A DNA stretch of 64,000 nucleotides from Streptomyces fildesensis (GTDB lineage Bacteria > Actinomycetota > Actinomycetes > Streptomycetales > Streptomycetaceae), in contig NZ_JAAIKO010000009.1 in the NCBI RefSeq assembly GCF_016107395.1, forward strand, positions 124,001 through 188,000. Direction: 5' to 3'. This document shows, piece after piece, positions 44,647 through 54,253 of this stretch; position 1 is the first letter of the stretch; every line of letters begins with the position of its first letter. The translations under genes were made by a program, and so were the position numbers. The notes beneath the pieces were generated by a model. It was given only the letters and a program-made list of their open reading frames with translations, ran no database searches and was not told the DNA's origin.

Positions 44647-46158
44647 TCAGCCTCGTTTGAAGACCGCCTCAGCCTTGTTGTGGCCGCAGGGAAGCAGCTG
44701 GATCGCCGTGCCGCCGTTCACCGTGCCCACGCACAGTTTGGCCTGCTCGGAGTAGACGGTGCTGTTGCCGGCGCGGACGGAGAACCGCTGCGCCGGATTG
44801 CCGCTGCAGTTCGCGAGCTGCACCACCGTGCCGGGGGCGGTGGCACCCCAGGCGGCGTCCATGCAGAGGCCTTTCGTCCGGACCGTGCCGTTCGAGGGGT
44901 CCCACTTCTGGTTCGCGCTGCCGTCGCACGCCGCCAGGATCAGCGGTGTGCCGTCCGAGGCCTTCGATCCGCTGAGGCACTTGCCGGTGCCGGGGTTCAC
45001 CAGCGCGGTCGCCGTTCCGGCATTGCCCCCGTTGGTGGTTCCCCCGCTCGCGGGGGGAGTGCTCGCCGTCGGCTTCGAAGTGGCGGCGTCCTGGGGAGCC
45101 CCCTGGGTGCCGGGGGCCTTGGCCCCGGGTGCGGAGGACGATGAGGAGTCCTTCAGCGTGAGAACGAGGGCAGTGCCCATCAGGCAGGCGCCGACCGCGG
45201 TCGCCACGATCACCCAGCGGCGGGTGAACGGCCCTCCTCTCCGGCGGTTCTCGGGTGCGGCCCCGCCGACGGGGTGGCCGGCAGGATCGGCACCCGCCTC
45301 CTCATGGGCGGGCGCGTCCGATGACGGATGCAGCCGGCGTGCCACGGGCTCGTCCAGGAGGCCGGTGTCCACGACACCGTTCGCGTCGATGGTGAAGCGC
45401 CACCGCGGCTGGTCGACCCGGCCGACGACGACCACCGACCAGCGTCCGTCCGGATCGTCCGCCAGCTTGGTGATGCGTTCGCGTTGGCGGTCACGGCCGC
45501 CGGGCAGACCGACCAGCAGTGCCACCCCGCCGCTCACGTCGTCCAGCGCGGCATCGCCGTCGGTCAGGGCCTGGGTCGGTGACTCGGCCGATCCGAACCG
45601 CTCCGCGGCCCCTGGTCTGAACCCGATCCGGACCACCTGCACACCCTGTGACCACGGGCTCGTGGTGAGCTCGCGGGTCCACGCCTCGGCCAGGGCCCTT
45701 GCCTGCCGGGCGTCGCCCTCCAGGCTGATGATGCCGCCGACCTGACTGAGGTTCAGCAGCGCGAAGCCCGAGGCGGTGTCGCCGAGCGAGACCAGCTTCG
45801 GGTACGGGTCCGGCAGTGACTCCGCCACACTCGCGCTCTGCAGCATGCGCAGCCGCGCATGCCAGGTCCGGCCGCCGTGATCGGCGGTCCACCCGACGGG
45901 GGGACGCTCGTCGGGGGTCTTGAGGCGAAGCCAGACGGTGTCGGGTCCGACGACGACCACATGGGCCACGGGAACACCGCGGTTCTCGCGGTCGCAGGCG
46001 GTGGCCAGGACGCGTACGACCCGGTCCACGGTCCACAGGCCGTGATCGGCGCCCCGGGCCGGCCCCGATCGTGCCTCGGTCCTTCGCGACCTGCGCAGCC
46101 GGGCACGCCAGTCGCCGCGGCGAGGAACGCGATCAGCGGATCGGCTCGGCAGTGTCAC
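44647..46158 (-). CDS. Type VII secretion-associated membrane protein with extracellular ricin-B lectin
   Basis: 503 aa. The N-terminal ~300 residues are cytoplasmic (VDRVVRVLATACDRENRGVPVAHVVVVGPDTVWLRL ... WTADHGGRTWHARLRMLQ), beta-rich and without enzyme motifs that I recognise. One transmembrane helix at about 340-365 (RRWVIVATAVGACLMGTALVLTL) is followed by a Ser/Thr/Pro linker. A C-terminal ricin-B trefoil then begins GTATALVNPGTGKCLSG, with QKW and QRF ends of repeats, expected to bind glycans outside. GTG start, divergent from the esx gene by about 300 bp, which ties it to the secretion locus. The cytoplasmic half has the feel of EccE/EccB-like accessory proteins, but I cannot assign it. 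Confidence 0.78.
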   Translation of the reverse strand: MTLPSRSADRVPRRGDWRARLRRSRRTEARSGPARGADHGLWTVDRVVRVLATACDRENRGVPVAHVVVVGPDTVWLRLKTPDERPPVGWTADHGGRTWHARLRMLQSASVAESLPDPYPKLVSLGDTASGFALLNLSQVGGIISLEGDARQARALAEAWTRELTTSPWSQGVQVVRIGFRPGAAERFGSAESPTQALTDGDAALDDVSGGVALLVGLPGGRDRQRERITKLADDPDGRWSVVVVGRVDQPRWRFTIDANGVVDTGLLDEPVARRLHPSSDAPAHEEAGADPAGHPVGGAAPENRRRGGPFTRRWVIVATAVGACLMGTALVLTLKDSSSSSAPGAKAPGTQGAPQDAATSKPTASTPPASGGTTNGGNAGTATALVNPGTGKCLSGSKASDGTPLILAACDGSANQKWDPSNGTVRTKGLCMDAAWGATAPGTVVQLANCSGNPAQRFSVRAGNSTVYSEQAKLCVGTVNGGTAIQLLPCGHNKAEAVFKRG

Positions 46159-46328
46159 CTGTGGCCCCTCGGTTGTGGGCGGCTGGTCGTGTCGGGCGCG
46201 CACCCCGCCAGGCGCGGCTGGCCGCGTCGTCAGGAGCTGCCCCACCACGAGCGGAGCGCACGGGGTTTTCGTCGTGCCCCGAACGTTGGCCTTCCCGCCA
46301 GGGAAGTGTCAACGCCGGGCAGGGGGAG

Positions 46329-46352
46329 GGCTTGGGCCCTTGGGCCCAAGCC
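46329..46352. promoter_or_regulatory. Perfect palindrome upstream of esx gene
   Basis: GGCTTGGGCCC, TT, then GGGCCCAAGCC is a perfect 24-bp palindrome in the intergenic region between the lectin gene and the first esx gene. A second smaller one (GGACC-N7-GGTCC) lies at 46368-46384. Candidate operator; no known regulator motif is assigned. Confidence 0.5.
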
Positions 46353-46462
46353 TCCAGCCGGTGTTCTGGACCGCCACTGGGTCCGTTCCTAGCATCGGCA
46401 GCGTCCGTGCCGAACGAGTCGGTGCGTACCGAGACGCTCGGCGACACCAGAAGGGACACACC

Positions 46463-46762
46463 ATGGCGAATCTGAACGTCACCTACCAGGAGATGTCGGA
46501 CACCGCGAACACGATGCGCACCAACAAGGCCGATATCGACGACAAACTCACGCAGTGCAAGAGCATCGTCGACGGCCTGACGGCCAGCGGCTTCGTCACC
46601 GAGCAGGCATCGGGAAAGTTCGACGAAGTGCACACCGAGTTCGTCACCTCGGCCAATCAGGCCATGGAGACCCTGGACCAGCTGTCGGTGTGGCTCGACA
46701 AGGCCGTGGACGCGCTGCGTGACATGGACACCCAGCTCTCCGGTTCCCTCAACCAGAAGTAG
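46463..46762 (+). CDS. WXG100-like (Esx/ESAT-6 family) protein
   Basis: 99 aa, almost entirely two amphipathic helices (NVTYQEMSDTANTMRTNKADIDDKL and KFDEVHTEFVTSANQAMETLDQLSVWLDKAVDALRDM). The hairpin turn reads LTASGFVTEQASG rather than a true W-x-G. A tail YxxxD/E signal is not evident. Such proteins are the secreted substrates and partners of type VII systems, exported as dimers. Good ribosome site (AGAAGGG). It lies 87 bp upstream of the EccC gene and is separated from it by a strong hairpin. Confidence 0.85.
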   Translation: MANLNVTYQEMSDTANTMRTNKADIDDKLTQCKSIVDGLTASGFVTEQASGKFDEVHTEFVTSANQAMETLDQLSVWLDKAVDALRDMDTQLSGSLNQK

Positions 46763-46770
46763 CCGGCCCA

Positions 46771-46810
46771 GAGCGGCCGGCGCCGTACGTGCGCCCCGCG
46801 CCGGCCGCTC
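46771..46810 (+). terminator. 13-bp hairpin between esx and eccC genes
   Basis: GAGCGGCCGGCGC pairs perfectly with GCGCCGGCCGCTC around a 14-nt loop. It could act as a partial terminator giving high esx and lower eccC expression. Confidence 0.7.
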
Positions 46811-46849
46811 CCTCGGCTCGGGCGCCCGGACTGATGAGGGTGGGGAACC

Positions 46850-49800
46850 ATGCCCATGATGATCACCATTGCCCGGCTACCGGACTGGTCGGCCGACGTG
46901 GTCGTGGATGCCGATCCCACCACCGTCCTCCGCGACGTCGTCAAGAACCTGCTGGACAGCCTTGATGCGTCGCAGACCCCGCCGTCCGGCGATCCGGGTG
47001 TGACGGCGGTCTATCTCGCCGATCAGCCGCTCGACCTCTCCACGCCCCTGGCGGACAGCGGGATCCACGACGGCACCGTCCTGTGGCTCGGCACGCCCGG
47101 CCCCGTCGCGGGCCCGGACACCGGTCTGGCCACGGTCAGGGCCGTGGCGGGCGCCGACGCCGGGCGGGTCTGGTACCTCGACGCGGGCGAGCACCGCATC
47201 GGATCCGGTGCCGGTTGCCGCATCATCATGGGCAGTGACCAGCCGGCGGTGGTCGCCGTCGTCCGGGTGTCCCTCGACGCCTCGGTGCACGTGCGCGCGG
47301 GCACGTCCTCCGCCCTGCTCGACCGCACCCCGCTGCCCGACCACGAGGTCGCCTGGCGGGAGACGTCCCAACTCCTGGTCGGGAAAACCATCCTGGAGGC
47401 GTATCCGCTGCTGAGCCCGGATGCCGTCGTCGAACCCTCGCCAGAGGGTGAGTACCTGGACTACAACCGTCCCCCTCGGCTGCTTCCCTTCGAGCAGCGC
47501 ACCGCGTTCCGCCTCCCGAACCGGCCCAAGCCGTCGGCACCGAGCGCACTGCCCTGGCTGGCGGCAGCGCTGCCCGCCGTCTTCGGCGGCGCGTTCGCGG
47601 TGATGATGGACAACCCGTTGTTCCTGATGATGGCGGCGATGTCGCCGGTCATGGTCCTCGGGAACTGGTTCACCGGGCGGCGTCAGGGCCGGATCAGCAA
47701 CCGGCGTCAGCTGGCCGAACACCAGGCCCAGCTCGAGGCCACCGAAGCCGAGATCACGGCGGCGCTGGAGCAGGAACGCTTGGACTACCGCGCCGCCAGC
47801 CCGGACCCGGCCGAGTTGCTCGTCATCGCGACCGGTCCGCGGGCCCGGCTCTGGGAACGCCGCCGCACCGATCCTGACCACCTGCTGGTCCGGGTCGGCA
47901 TCGCCGACCTGCCCACCAAGATCTCTGTCGAGGGGGGCGACGGCACGCACCGCCAACGGGAAGTCCGGGCGGTGCGGGACGTCCCCGCGGCCTTCTCCAT
48001 CGCGCAGACGGGTGTCGTCGGTGTCGCGGGGCTCGGCGACTGGCCGCGTCGTACCGCGCGCTGGCTGGTCGGTCAACTGGCCGTGCTGCAGAGTCCTCGC
48101 GACGTGCAGCTGTACATCCTGACCGACCCGGCGGGGGAGTCGCTATGGGAGTGGGCGGCTTGGCTGCCGCACACCCGGCCGATGCTGGGGCAGCAGGCGC
48201 TGGCTCTGCTGGGTGCCGACGCCGAGACGCTCGGCCGCCGGGTCGCCGAGCTGACCGAGCTCATCAACGCACGTCAGCAGGCGCGTCTCAACGCCGGCTT
48301 CGGGGCGGTGCTCGCCGACCCGGACGTCGTCGTGGTGCTGGACGGTGCCCGACGACTGCGGGCGTTGCCCGGAATGGTGACGATCCTGCAGGAAGGACCC
48401 GCGGTCGGCGTCTACAGCATCTGTGTGGACGCCGACGAACGCACCCTGCCTGAGGAGTGCGCGACCGTCCTGGTCGGGGGCGCCGCGCGGCCGGCCACCC
48501 TACGGCAGCAGCGCGCGGCACAGATCGACGACATCCTCGCGGACGAGGTGGCGGACAGCTGGTACGCGGCGACCGGGTGCCGGCTGGCGCCCCTGCGCGA
48601 TGTCAGCGACAACCAGGGCGAGGCCGCGCTGCCGGCCGCCGCGCGCCTGCTGGAGGTCCTCGGACTGGAGGAGCCGACCGGTGCCTCGATCGCTGCCCGC
48701 TGGCGTGCCTCGGGCCGTACCACCAAGGCTGTGGTCGGCTATTCGCTCAGCGGCCCGTTCGCGCTCGACCTGGTCAACCACGGCCCGCACGGCCTGGTGG
48801 CGGGCACGACCGGTTCGGGCAAGTCGGAGTTCCTGCAGACCCTGGTGGCGTCGCTGGCCGTGGCCAACCGCCCGGACGCCATGACCTTCGTCCTGGTCGA
48901 CTACAAGGGCGGTGCCGCGTTCAAGGACTGCGTCCAACTGCCCCACACCGTCGGCCTGGTGACGGACCTGGACACGCATCTCGTCGAGCGGGCCCTGGCC
49001 TCGCTGAGCGCCGAGTTGACCCATCGCGAGCACCGGCTCGCGGCCGCGGGCGCGAAAGACCTGGAGGACTACCTCGACTACGCCAGCCGACGGCCCGAAC
49101 TGGCTCCCATACCACGCCTGCTCATCGTCATCGACGAGTTCGCCTCCATGGCGCGCGAGCTGCCCGACTTCGTCACCGGCCTGGTCAACGTCGCCCAGCG
49201 CGGCCGTTCGCTGGGCATCCATCTGATCCTGGCGACCCAACGCCCGTCCGGTGTGGTGTCGGCGGAAATCCGCGCCAACACCAACCTGCGGGTCGCGCTG
49301 CGGGTGACCGATTCCGGAGAGAGCACCGATGTCATCGATGCCCGGGAAGCCGCGAGCATCCCGGCGTCGACTCCGGGGCGGGGCTACGCCCGGCTCGGGC
49401 ACAGCTCGCTGATCCCGTTCCAGACCGGCCGGGTGGGGGCCGCCGCCCGCCGGCCGACCGGACAGCGGTCGTGGCCGTCCCGTTCCTGCAGCCGGTCTCG
49501 TGGCTGGACCTCGGCCTGCCCGCGCCGCAGCGCCCGCACAGCACGGCCGAGACCAACGAACTGACCGACCTGTCAGTCCTGGTGACAGCGATCAGACAGG
49601 CCAACGACATGGTGGGCATCGCCCCGCAGCGCCGGCCGTGGCTGCCGCCGCCGCTGCCGCTGTCGCCGGTGGTCGAGCTGGCGGCGGATCCGGTCCGCGG
49701 TACCCGGGAGGATCCGTCCTTCTCCTGGGCGGTACAGGACCTGCCGACGCAGCAGCGCCAGGAACCCGTGACGGTGGACCTGGCCACCTTCGGGCACCTG

Positions 49801-51264
49801 CACATCATCGGAGGCCCGCGCTCCGGGCGCTCCGCGGCGCTGCGGACCTTCGCGGCCGCGGCGGCCAGTGCGTCCAGCGTCGCCGACCTGCACCTGTACG
49901 GGCTCGACTGCGGCAACGGAGCCCTGCTTCCGCTCACCAAGCTGCCGCACTGTGGCGCGGTGGTGCAGCGCTCGGAGACCGACCGGGCCGTCCGGCTGCT
50001 GCAACGCCTGGACGCCGAGGTGCGGAACCGTCAGCGACTGCTCGGTGAGGGAGGCTTCGCCGATGTGTCGGAGCAGCGGGCGGCCGCCCAGGAGTCCGAG
50101 CGGTTGCCCCATATCGTGCTGTTGCTCGACCGCTGGGAAGGGTTCATGGGAACCCTCAACGAGTACGACGCCGGGGCGCTGACCGAACTGATCCAGACCC
50201 TGCACCGCGAGGGCGCCAGCGCCGGGGTGCACGTGGTCATCGCCGGTGACCGCATGTTGCTGACCGGCCGGATGAGTTCGCTGTGCGAGGACAAGCTGGT
50301 GCTGCGGCTGTCGGACCGCAGCGACGCCAGCCTGGCCGGGCTGAACCCGCGGAAGATCCCGGAGAACCTGCCACCGGGCCGTGGTTACCGCGCGGGCAGC
50401 GCGATCGAGACCCAGGTCGCGCTGGTGGCGGCCGACCCGGCGGGTCCGGCGCAGGTGGCCGCGGTGCATGCGCTGGCCGCCCGGCTCGTCGAGCGGGAAG
50501 CGGGGGTCGAGAAGTCGGCGCGGCCGAACCGGATCGCGGTGCTGCCCACGGACCTCACGTTCGAGCAGGCGTGGGAGGCGGTCGGGACCCCGGCCCCCAT
50601 GTGGGCACTGGTGGGGGTCGGCGGCGACGACCTCGAGCCGGTCGGGGCCGACCTGCTGGGTGATCAGCCGACCTTCCTGGTCGCCGGACCGTCCCGGTCC
50701 GGGCGCAGCACGGCACTCGCCGTCATGGCGGAGTCGCTGCTGCGCGGTGGCACCGAGATCGTCATCGGTGCCCCCATGAACTCCCCGCTGCGCGGCTTCG
50801 AGGGCCGGCCCGGGGTGCGGGGTGTCATCACCGGCGAGGAGCCGGCGGAGCGGGAGTTCTCCGAACTGCTGGACCCCGGTGACGGTCCGGTGGTGCTCCT
50901 GGTCGACGATGCCGAGGCATGGCGCGACCTGCGCTGCCGGGACTGGCTGAAGGCGTTCGTCCGCAAGGCTTCGGGGAGCAACCGGGGCGTGATCCTCGGC
51001 GGGAACGTCGCCTCGGTAGCGGCGGGCTTCTCCGGCTGGCAGGCGGAGGTCAAGAAGAACCGGCGCGGCGCGCTGCTGTCCCCTCCCGGCATGGGCGACG
51101 GCGACCTGGTCGGCGTCCGGCTGACGCGTTCTCAGATCGCCGCCAGGGTCGTGCCGGGCGCGGCACTGGTCCACCTGGGCAGCGGCAGCCTGCTGACCAC
51201 CCAGATCCCTTCGGCAGCGCCGGCCCGGCCCGGCGGACCCACCCACGACACGCGGGAGCAGTGA
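46850..51264 (+). CDS. eccC: Type VII secretion ATPase EccC, interrupted by a one-base frameshift
   Basis: Restored length is about 1,471 aa. An N-terminal ubiquitin/FHA-like part (about 1-190), two membrane helices (about 233-280) and three FtsK/SpoIIIE ATPase domains are readable. D1 has Walker A GTTGSGKSEF (about 652) and Walker B LLIVIDEFASM. D2 (GGPRSGRSAALR, LLLDRWEG) and D3 (GPSRSGRSTALA, LLVDDAEAW) have Arg in place of the Walker Lys, as is usual for regulatory domains of this family. At 49435-49439 the run of five G puts the frame off by one: the protein continues smoothly (RRPPADRTAVVAVPFLQPVSW) only if one G is added. As written the first frame stops at 49564. This may be a sequencing error or a true inactivating mutation. 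ATP-driven motor for Esx export. Confidence 0.85.
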
Positions 51265-51542
51265 TGGCAGACCTGGTGGTGAAGGACCTGAAGGACCTGG
51301 TCAGCGATCTCAACGAACTGATCAGCCAGTTCGAGGGGGCGTTGGACTTCCAGAACGACGACAAGGGGCTCTGGGGTCAGCACAACGCCAATCTGTCGAT
51401 GGGCGACTTCGCGGACAACTGGACCGTCCACCGCGACGCGATGGTCAAGGACATGAAATCCCTCCGCGACAAGGTGACCAAGATCGACGATGCGTGGTCG
51501 CAGGGGGAACAACAGCTGATGGACACGTTCCAGAACGGTTGA
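51264..51542 (+). CDS. WXG100-like (Esx family) protein, second copy
   Basis: 92 aa helical hairpin. The N-terminal helix is MADLVVKDLKDLVSDLNELISQFEGA. The turn region DDKGLWGQHN holds a Trp-Gly pair and is followed by the second helix with NWTVHRDAMVKDMKSLRDKVTKID. The start overlaps the EccC stop (GTGATG), so translation is coupled. It probably pairs with the first Esx protein or with the N-terminal domain of the downstream 493-aa protein. The C-terminal helix ends QGEQQLMDTF. Confidence 0.82.
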   Translation: MADLVVKDLKDLVSDLNELISQFEGALDFQNDDKGLWGQHNANLSMGDFADNWTVHRDAMVKDMKSLRDKVTKIDDAWSQGEQQLMDTFQNG

Positions 51543-51564
51543 CGAGTCGCTCAAGGAGAACCGC

Positions 51565-53046
51565 ATGGCAATCAGAAATCTCGACTGGTCGTCGCTGGAC
51601 CTGGACTCGGACCCCGCCTACGCCGACCCCGACGTGGTGAGCGCGGCGCAGAAGCGTTACAGCCACATCGCCACGACCATCGATGACGCGACCGCCAAGC
51701 TCGGGCAGATCGTGGACAGCGACAGTGACAGCCTCGCCGGCCAGTACGTCGAGGGGCTGAAGTCCGAGGCCGGCACCCTCAAGGACAGCCTCGGCAAGGC
51801 CGCGGTGCGCTACCACGATGTCGCCAACGAGATCGGCAAGTATGAGCCGGATCTGGACCGGGGGCTCAGCGAGACCGCCGGCGCGCTTCAGGACGCCGAC
51901 GAGGCCCAGGGCTCCCAGACCAAGGCGAAGGGCCTACCGGATCCGACGAAGAGTCCGGACGGCACCATCACCCCCGAGGAACAGCAGAAGGGCACCGACA
52001 AGGAGAAGGCCAACTCCGAGGCGGCCTCGAAGATGGCAGCGGCGAAGACGCGGCTCAACAACGCCGTGGACGCTCTCAACGTGGCCGGCAAGCGCTTCGG
52101 CGACGCGGTCAGCGCCAGAAGGTACACCGATGGGCTGACCGACTCCTACAAGGACAAGCTCGATGCCGTCATGGCCAAGATCAGCCAGATCTTCGCCATC
52201 ATCGGCATGATCCTGGGCGTCCTCGCGATCCTCATCCCCGGTGTGAACGTCATCGTCATCGCCGGGGTGGTCGCCGGTGCCGTCACGCTGATCGCCAACA
52301 TCGTGCTGTACGTCGACGGCAAGGGCAGCGTCCTGGACGTCGTGCTCGGGGCGGTCGGGCTCGGCCTGGCCGGTCTGGGCGCCATCGTCGCGGTGGTGGG
52401 CAAGGGGATTTCCAGTATCGCCAAGGCCGCCGCCCTCGCGAACCGGCCGGGCGGAGCCGGCGGCATCCAACTGGTGCCGTTGCGGCCGCCCGCCGGCTCC
52501 ATTCCGAACTTCTCCAGGCCGTTCGGGGCGGGCAACCCGCGTCCCGGCGGAGGTGTCCCGAACTTCTCCCGGCCGTTCGGGCCGAACAACAGGCCGGGAA
52601 ACGTGCCGGGTCGCCCTGCCCCGGGCTCCCAACCGGCCGGGGCACCGCCGCCGAACGTGGCCGCCGACTGGCAGAACACGTCGAAGTGGTTCAACAATCC
52701 GGCCACCAACTGGCTGCTGGGCAAATTCGGCGCCACCACCCCCGAGATCGGGTTCTGGGCATCGAACTGGGCCGGGCTCCAGGGCGCCGGCAAGATGTGG
52801 GGCACCCTGCTGAGCGATCCGGCGAAGTTCGGAAAGGACTTCGCGAGCATCCTCGGCGGTATCAAGGGGCCCCTCGACCTGTCGGCCATCACCAAGGCGG
52901 CCGGCCTCGGGGGCATCTCGTCGCTGTGGTTCGTCTGGGGCGGCGTGAACGGCGCGTTCGGCATCGGCGCCGGCTTCATCTACACCGGTGGGCGCCTGGT
53001 CGGCTGGATCCCCGCGGTCAACCCGCCGGGCCAGGCCGCCTCGTGA
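51565..53046 (+). CDS. Candidate type VII substrate: Esx-like N-terminus, membrane helices, Pro-rich repeat region
   Basis: 493 aa. Residues 1-195 are helical and resemble the WXG/LXG-type targeting domain (NLDWSSLDLDSDPAYADPDVVSAAQKRYSHIATTIDDATAKL). Four hydrophobic segments lie at about 205-285. A Pro/Gly/Asn-rich stretch at 300-370 includes a duplicated PNFSRPFG. A C-terminal domain of about 120 residues contains FWASNWAGLQGAGKMWGTLL and LWFVWGGVNGAFGIG. The start has an AAGGAGA site 22 bp after the second esx gene. Length and layout suit a secreted toxin-like or pore-forming effector, or a membrane chaperone. No catalytic motif was recognised. Confidence 0.75.
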   Translation: MAIRNLDWSSLDLDSDPAYADPDVVSAAQKRYSHIATTIDDATAKLGQIVDSDSDSLAGQYVEGLKSEAGTLKDSLGKAAVRYHDVANEIGKYEPDLDRGLSETAGALQDADEAQGSQTKAKGLPDPTKSPDGTITPEEQQKGTDKEKANSEAASKMAAAKTRLNNAVDALNVAGKRFGDAVSARRYTDGLTDSYKDKLDAVMAKISQIFAIIGMILGVLAILIPGVNVIVIAGVVAGAVTLIANIVLYVDGKGSVLDVVLGAVGLGLAGLGAIVAVVGKGISSIAKAAALANRPGGAGGIQLVPLRPPAGSIPNFSRPFGAGNPRPGGGVPNFSRPFGPNNRPGNVPGRPAPGSQPAGAPPPNVAADWQNTSKWFNNPATNWLLGKFGATTPEIGFWASNWAGLQGAGKMWGTLLSDPAKFGKDFASILGGIKGPLDLSAITKAAGLGGISSLWFVWGGVNGAFGIGAGFIYTGGRLVGWIPAVNPPGQAAS

Positions 53047-53060
53047 GGACGGGAGAGACG

Positions 53061-53111
53061 ATGAGCGACGACCGGCCGGCGCCGACGCAGGTGGAGTGGC
53101 ACTGGGCCTGA
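53061..53111 (+). pseudogene. 16-codon open frame, truncated start of a lost gene
   Basis: MSDDRPAPTQVEWHWA begins 12 bp after the preceding stop with an excellent GGGAGAG ribosome site, so a further gene of the operon probably started here. It ends after 16 codons and nothing downstream continues it. Confidence 0.45.
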
Positions 53112-53780
53112 GCACACGCGCTCGAGGGACCACCCACCGGTGGCCACGGCGCGGCTGACGCAGTCTCCGCAGGACGCACAGCCGCCGCCTGGGTCGCACG
53201 TACCCCGAACCAGATCCCACCCGACCGGGTTCGCCGAGAAAGGGACCGCATCATGGCGCTCAGGCAGATGGTGAGCCGGCCCCGGAGGCCAGCCAGTCCA
53301 GGAGGTCATCGGTCATCCACTCGCCGCCACCGGGGCTGTCGATGTCGCTGTCACCCGCGCCGAGGTCGAGACGGTGGACGGATGGGGCGAGCGCCCGCGG
53401 CCGTCAGGACCAGCCGTTGAGGCCCTCGGCTGCCTGGGTGATGACGGCGGCCACCGTGGCCGGACGGGAGACGTTTTCGCCGCGGCGGCCCAGCGACCCA
53501 GACACCGGCCGAGATCAGCCAGTGCGTACGGCGGCCGCGCGCCGGTGCCGGCGCAGCAGTTCCGCGAACTTCGGACGCTCGGCGATGGGGCCACTCCCTC
53601 TCGGCGACAGAAGCATCGGAGCTACTGCGATCGGGTGAAGCCTGATCAGAGTGCTGCCGTGAGTGCGGTGTTCGCTCACGAACTCGCGCGCTCCCGCCGT
53701 GCAAGCCGGGGATCCGCGTTGTTGCGAGCAACCCGGCAAGGTGCCACCACGCGCGATCGCCGTCCTGGCAGGATGGCGGC
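53112..53780. other. Gene-poor, apparently decayed stretch
   Basis: About 670 bp with no intact gene. On the minus strand, coding-like pieces (AVITQAAEGLNGWS and GGGEWMTDDLLDWLASG, near 53270-53460) are separated by a stop. They may be the end of a lost gene facing the type VII operon, perhaps an immunity or cargo gene. Confidence 0.4.
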
Positions 53781-54134
53781 ATGGAACGTGTGCTGGGAAT
53801 CGGTGGATATTTCCTGCGGGCAGCGGATCCGGCGGCTCTGGGCGCCTGGTATCGCGACTGCCTGGGCCTGGACGCAGATGAGAACGGCCTGTGGCGTCCG
53901 GGAGCCGGGCCGACGGTGTTCGCGACCTTCGAGTCCGAGACCGACTACTTCGGGTCCCGCGCCCAGCAGAGCATGCTCAACTTCCGGGTCGGCGACCTCG
54001 ATGCGATGCTCGCTCAGTTGCGCGCCAAGGGAGCGGACGTGGCTCCGGAGACGCAGGACATGGCGGGTGTCGGCCGATTCGGCTGGGTCACCGATCCTGA
54101 GGGCAACCGGGTCGAGCTGTGGCAGCCCGCCTGA
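53781..54134 (+). CDS. VOC-family (glyoxalase/bleomycin-resistance-like) protein
   Basis: 117 aa with the paired beta-alpha-beta-beta-beta modules of vicinal-oxygen-chelate proteins: GGYFLRAADPAALGAWYRDCLGL, then FRVGDLDAMLAQLRAKGADVAPETQDM, and GRFGWVTDPEGNRVELWQP. The Glu in VELWQP is a metal-ligand position. Members are dioxygenases, glyoxalases or drug-binding resistance proteins; none of these can be chosen. No clear ribosome site is present before the ATG. The neighbours are a decayed stretch and a convergent sigma gene. Confidence 0.85.
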   Translation: MERVLGIGGYFLRAADPAALGAWYRDCLGLDADENGLWRPGAGPTVFATFESETDYFGSRAQQSMLNFRVGDLDAMLAQLRAKGADVAPETQDMAGVGRFGWVTDPEGNRVELWQPA

Positions 54135-54253
54135 CCGCGACTTCCGACAGGCGGTGACGTGCTGCTGCTGCTCCAGCCGTGGAAGTCGTACAGCCCGGGC
54201 AGGAGCGACGTGGCCCACTGGCTCGTCACCCGACGGTCACGCCGGAAGCGTCG

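Noticed and set aside
49400..49570. Programmed ribosomal frameshifting in eccC
   Set aside because: No slippery heptamer with a following pseudoknot was seen, and EccC proteins are normally made from one frame; a homopolymer error or mutation is simpler.
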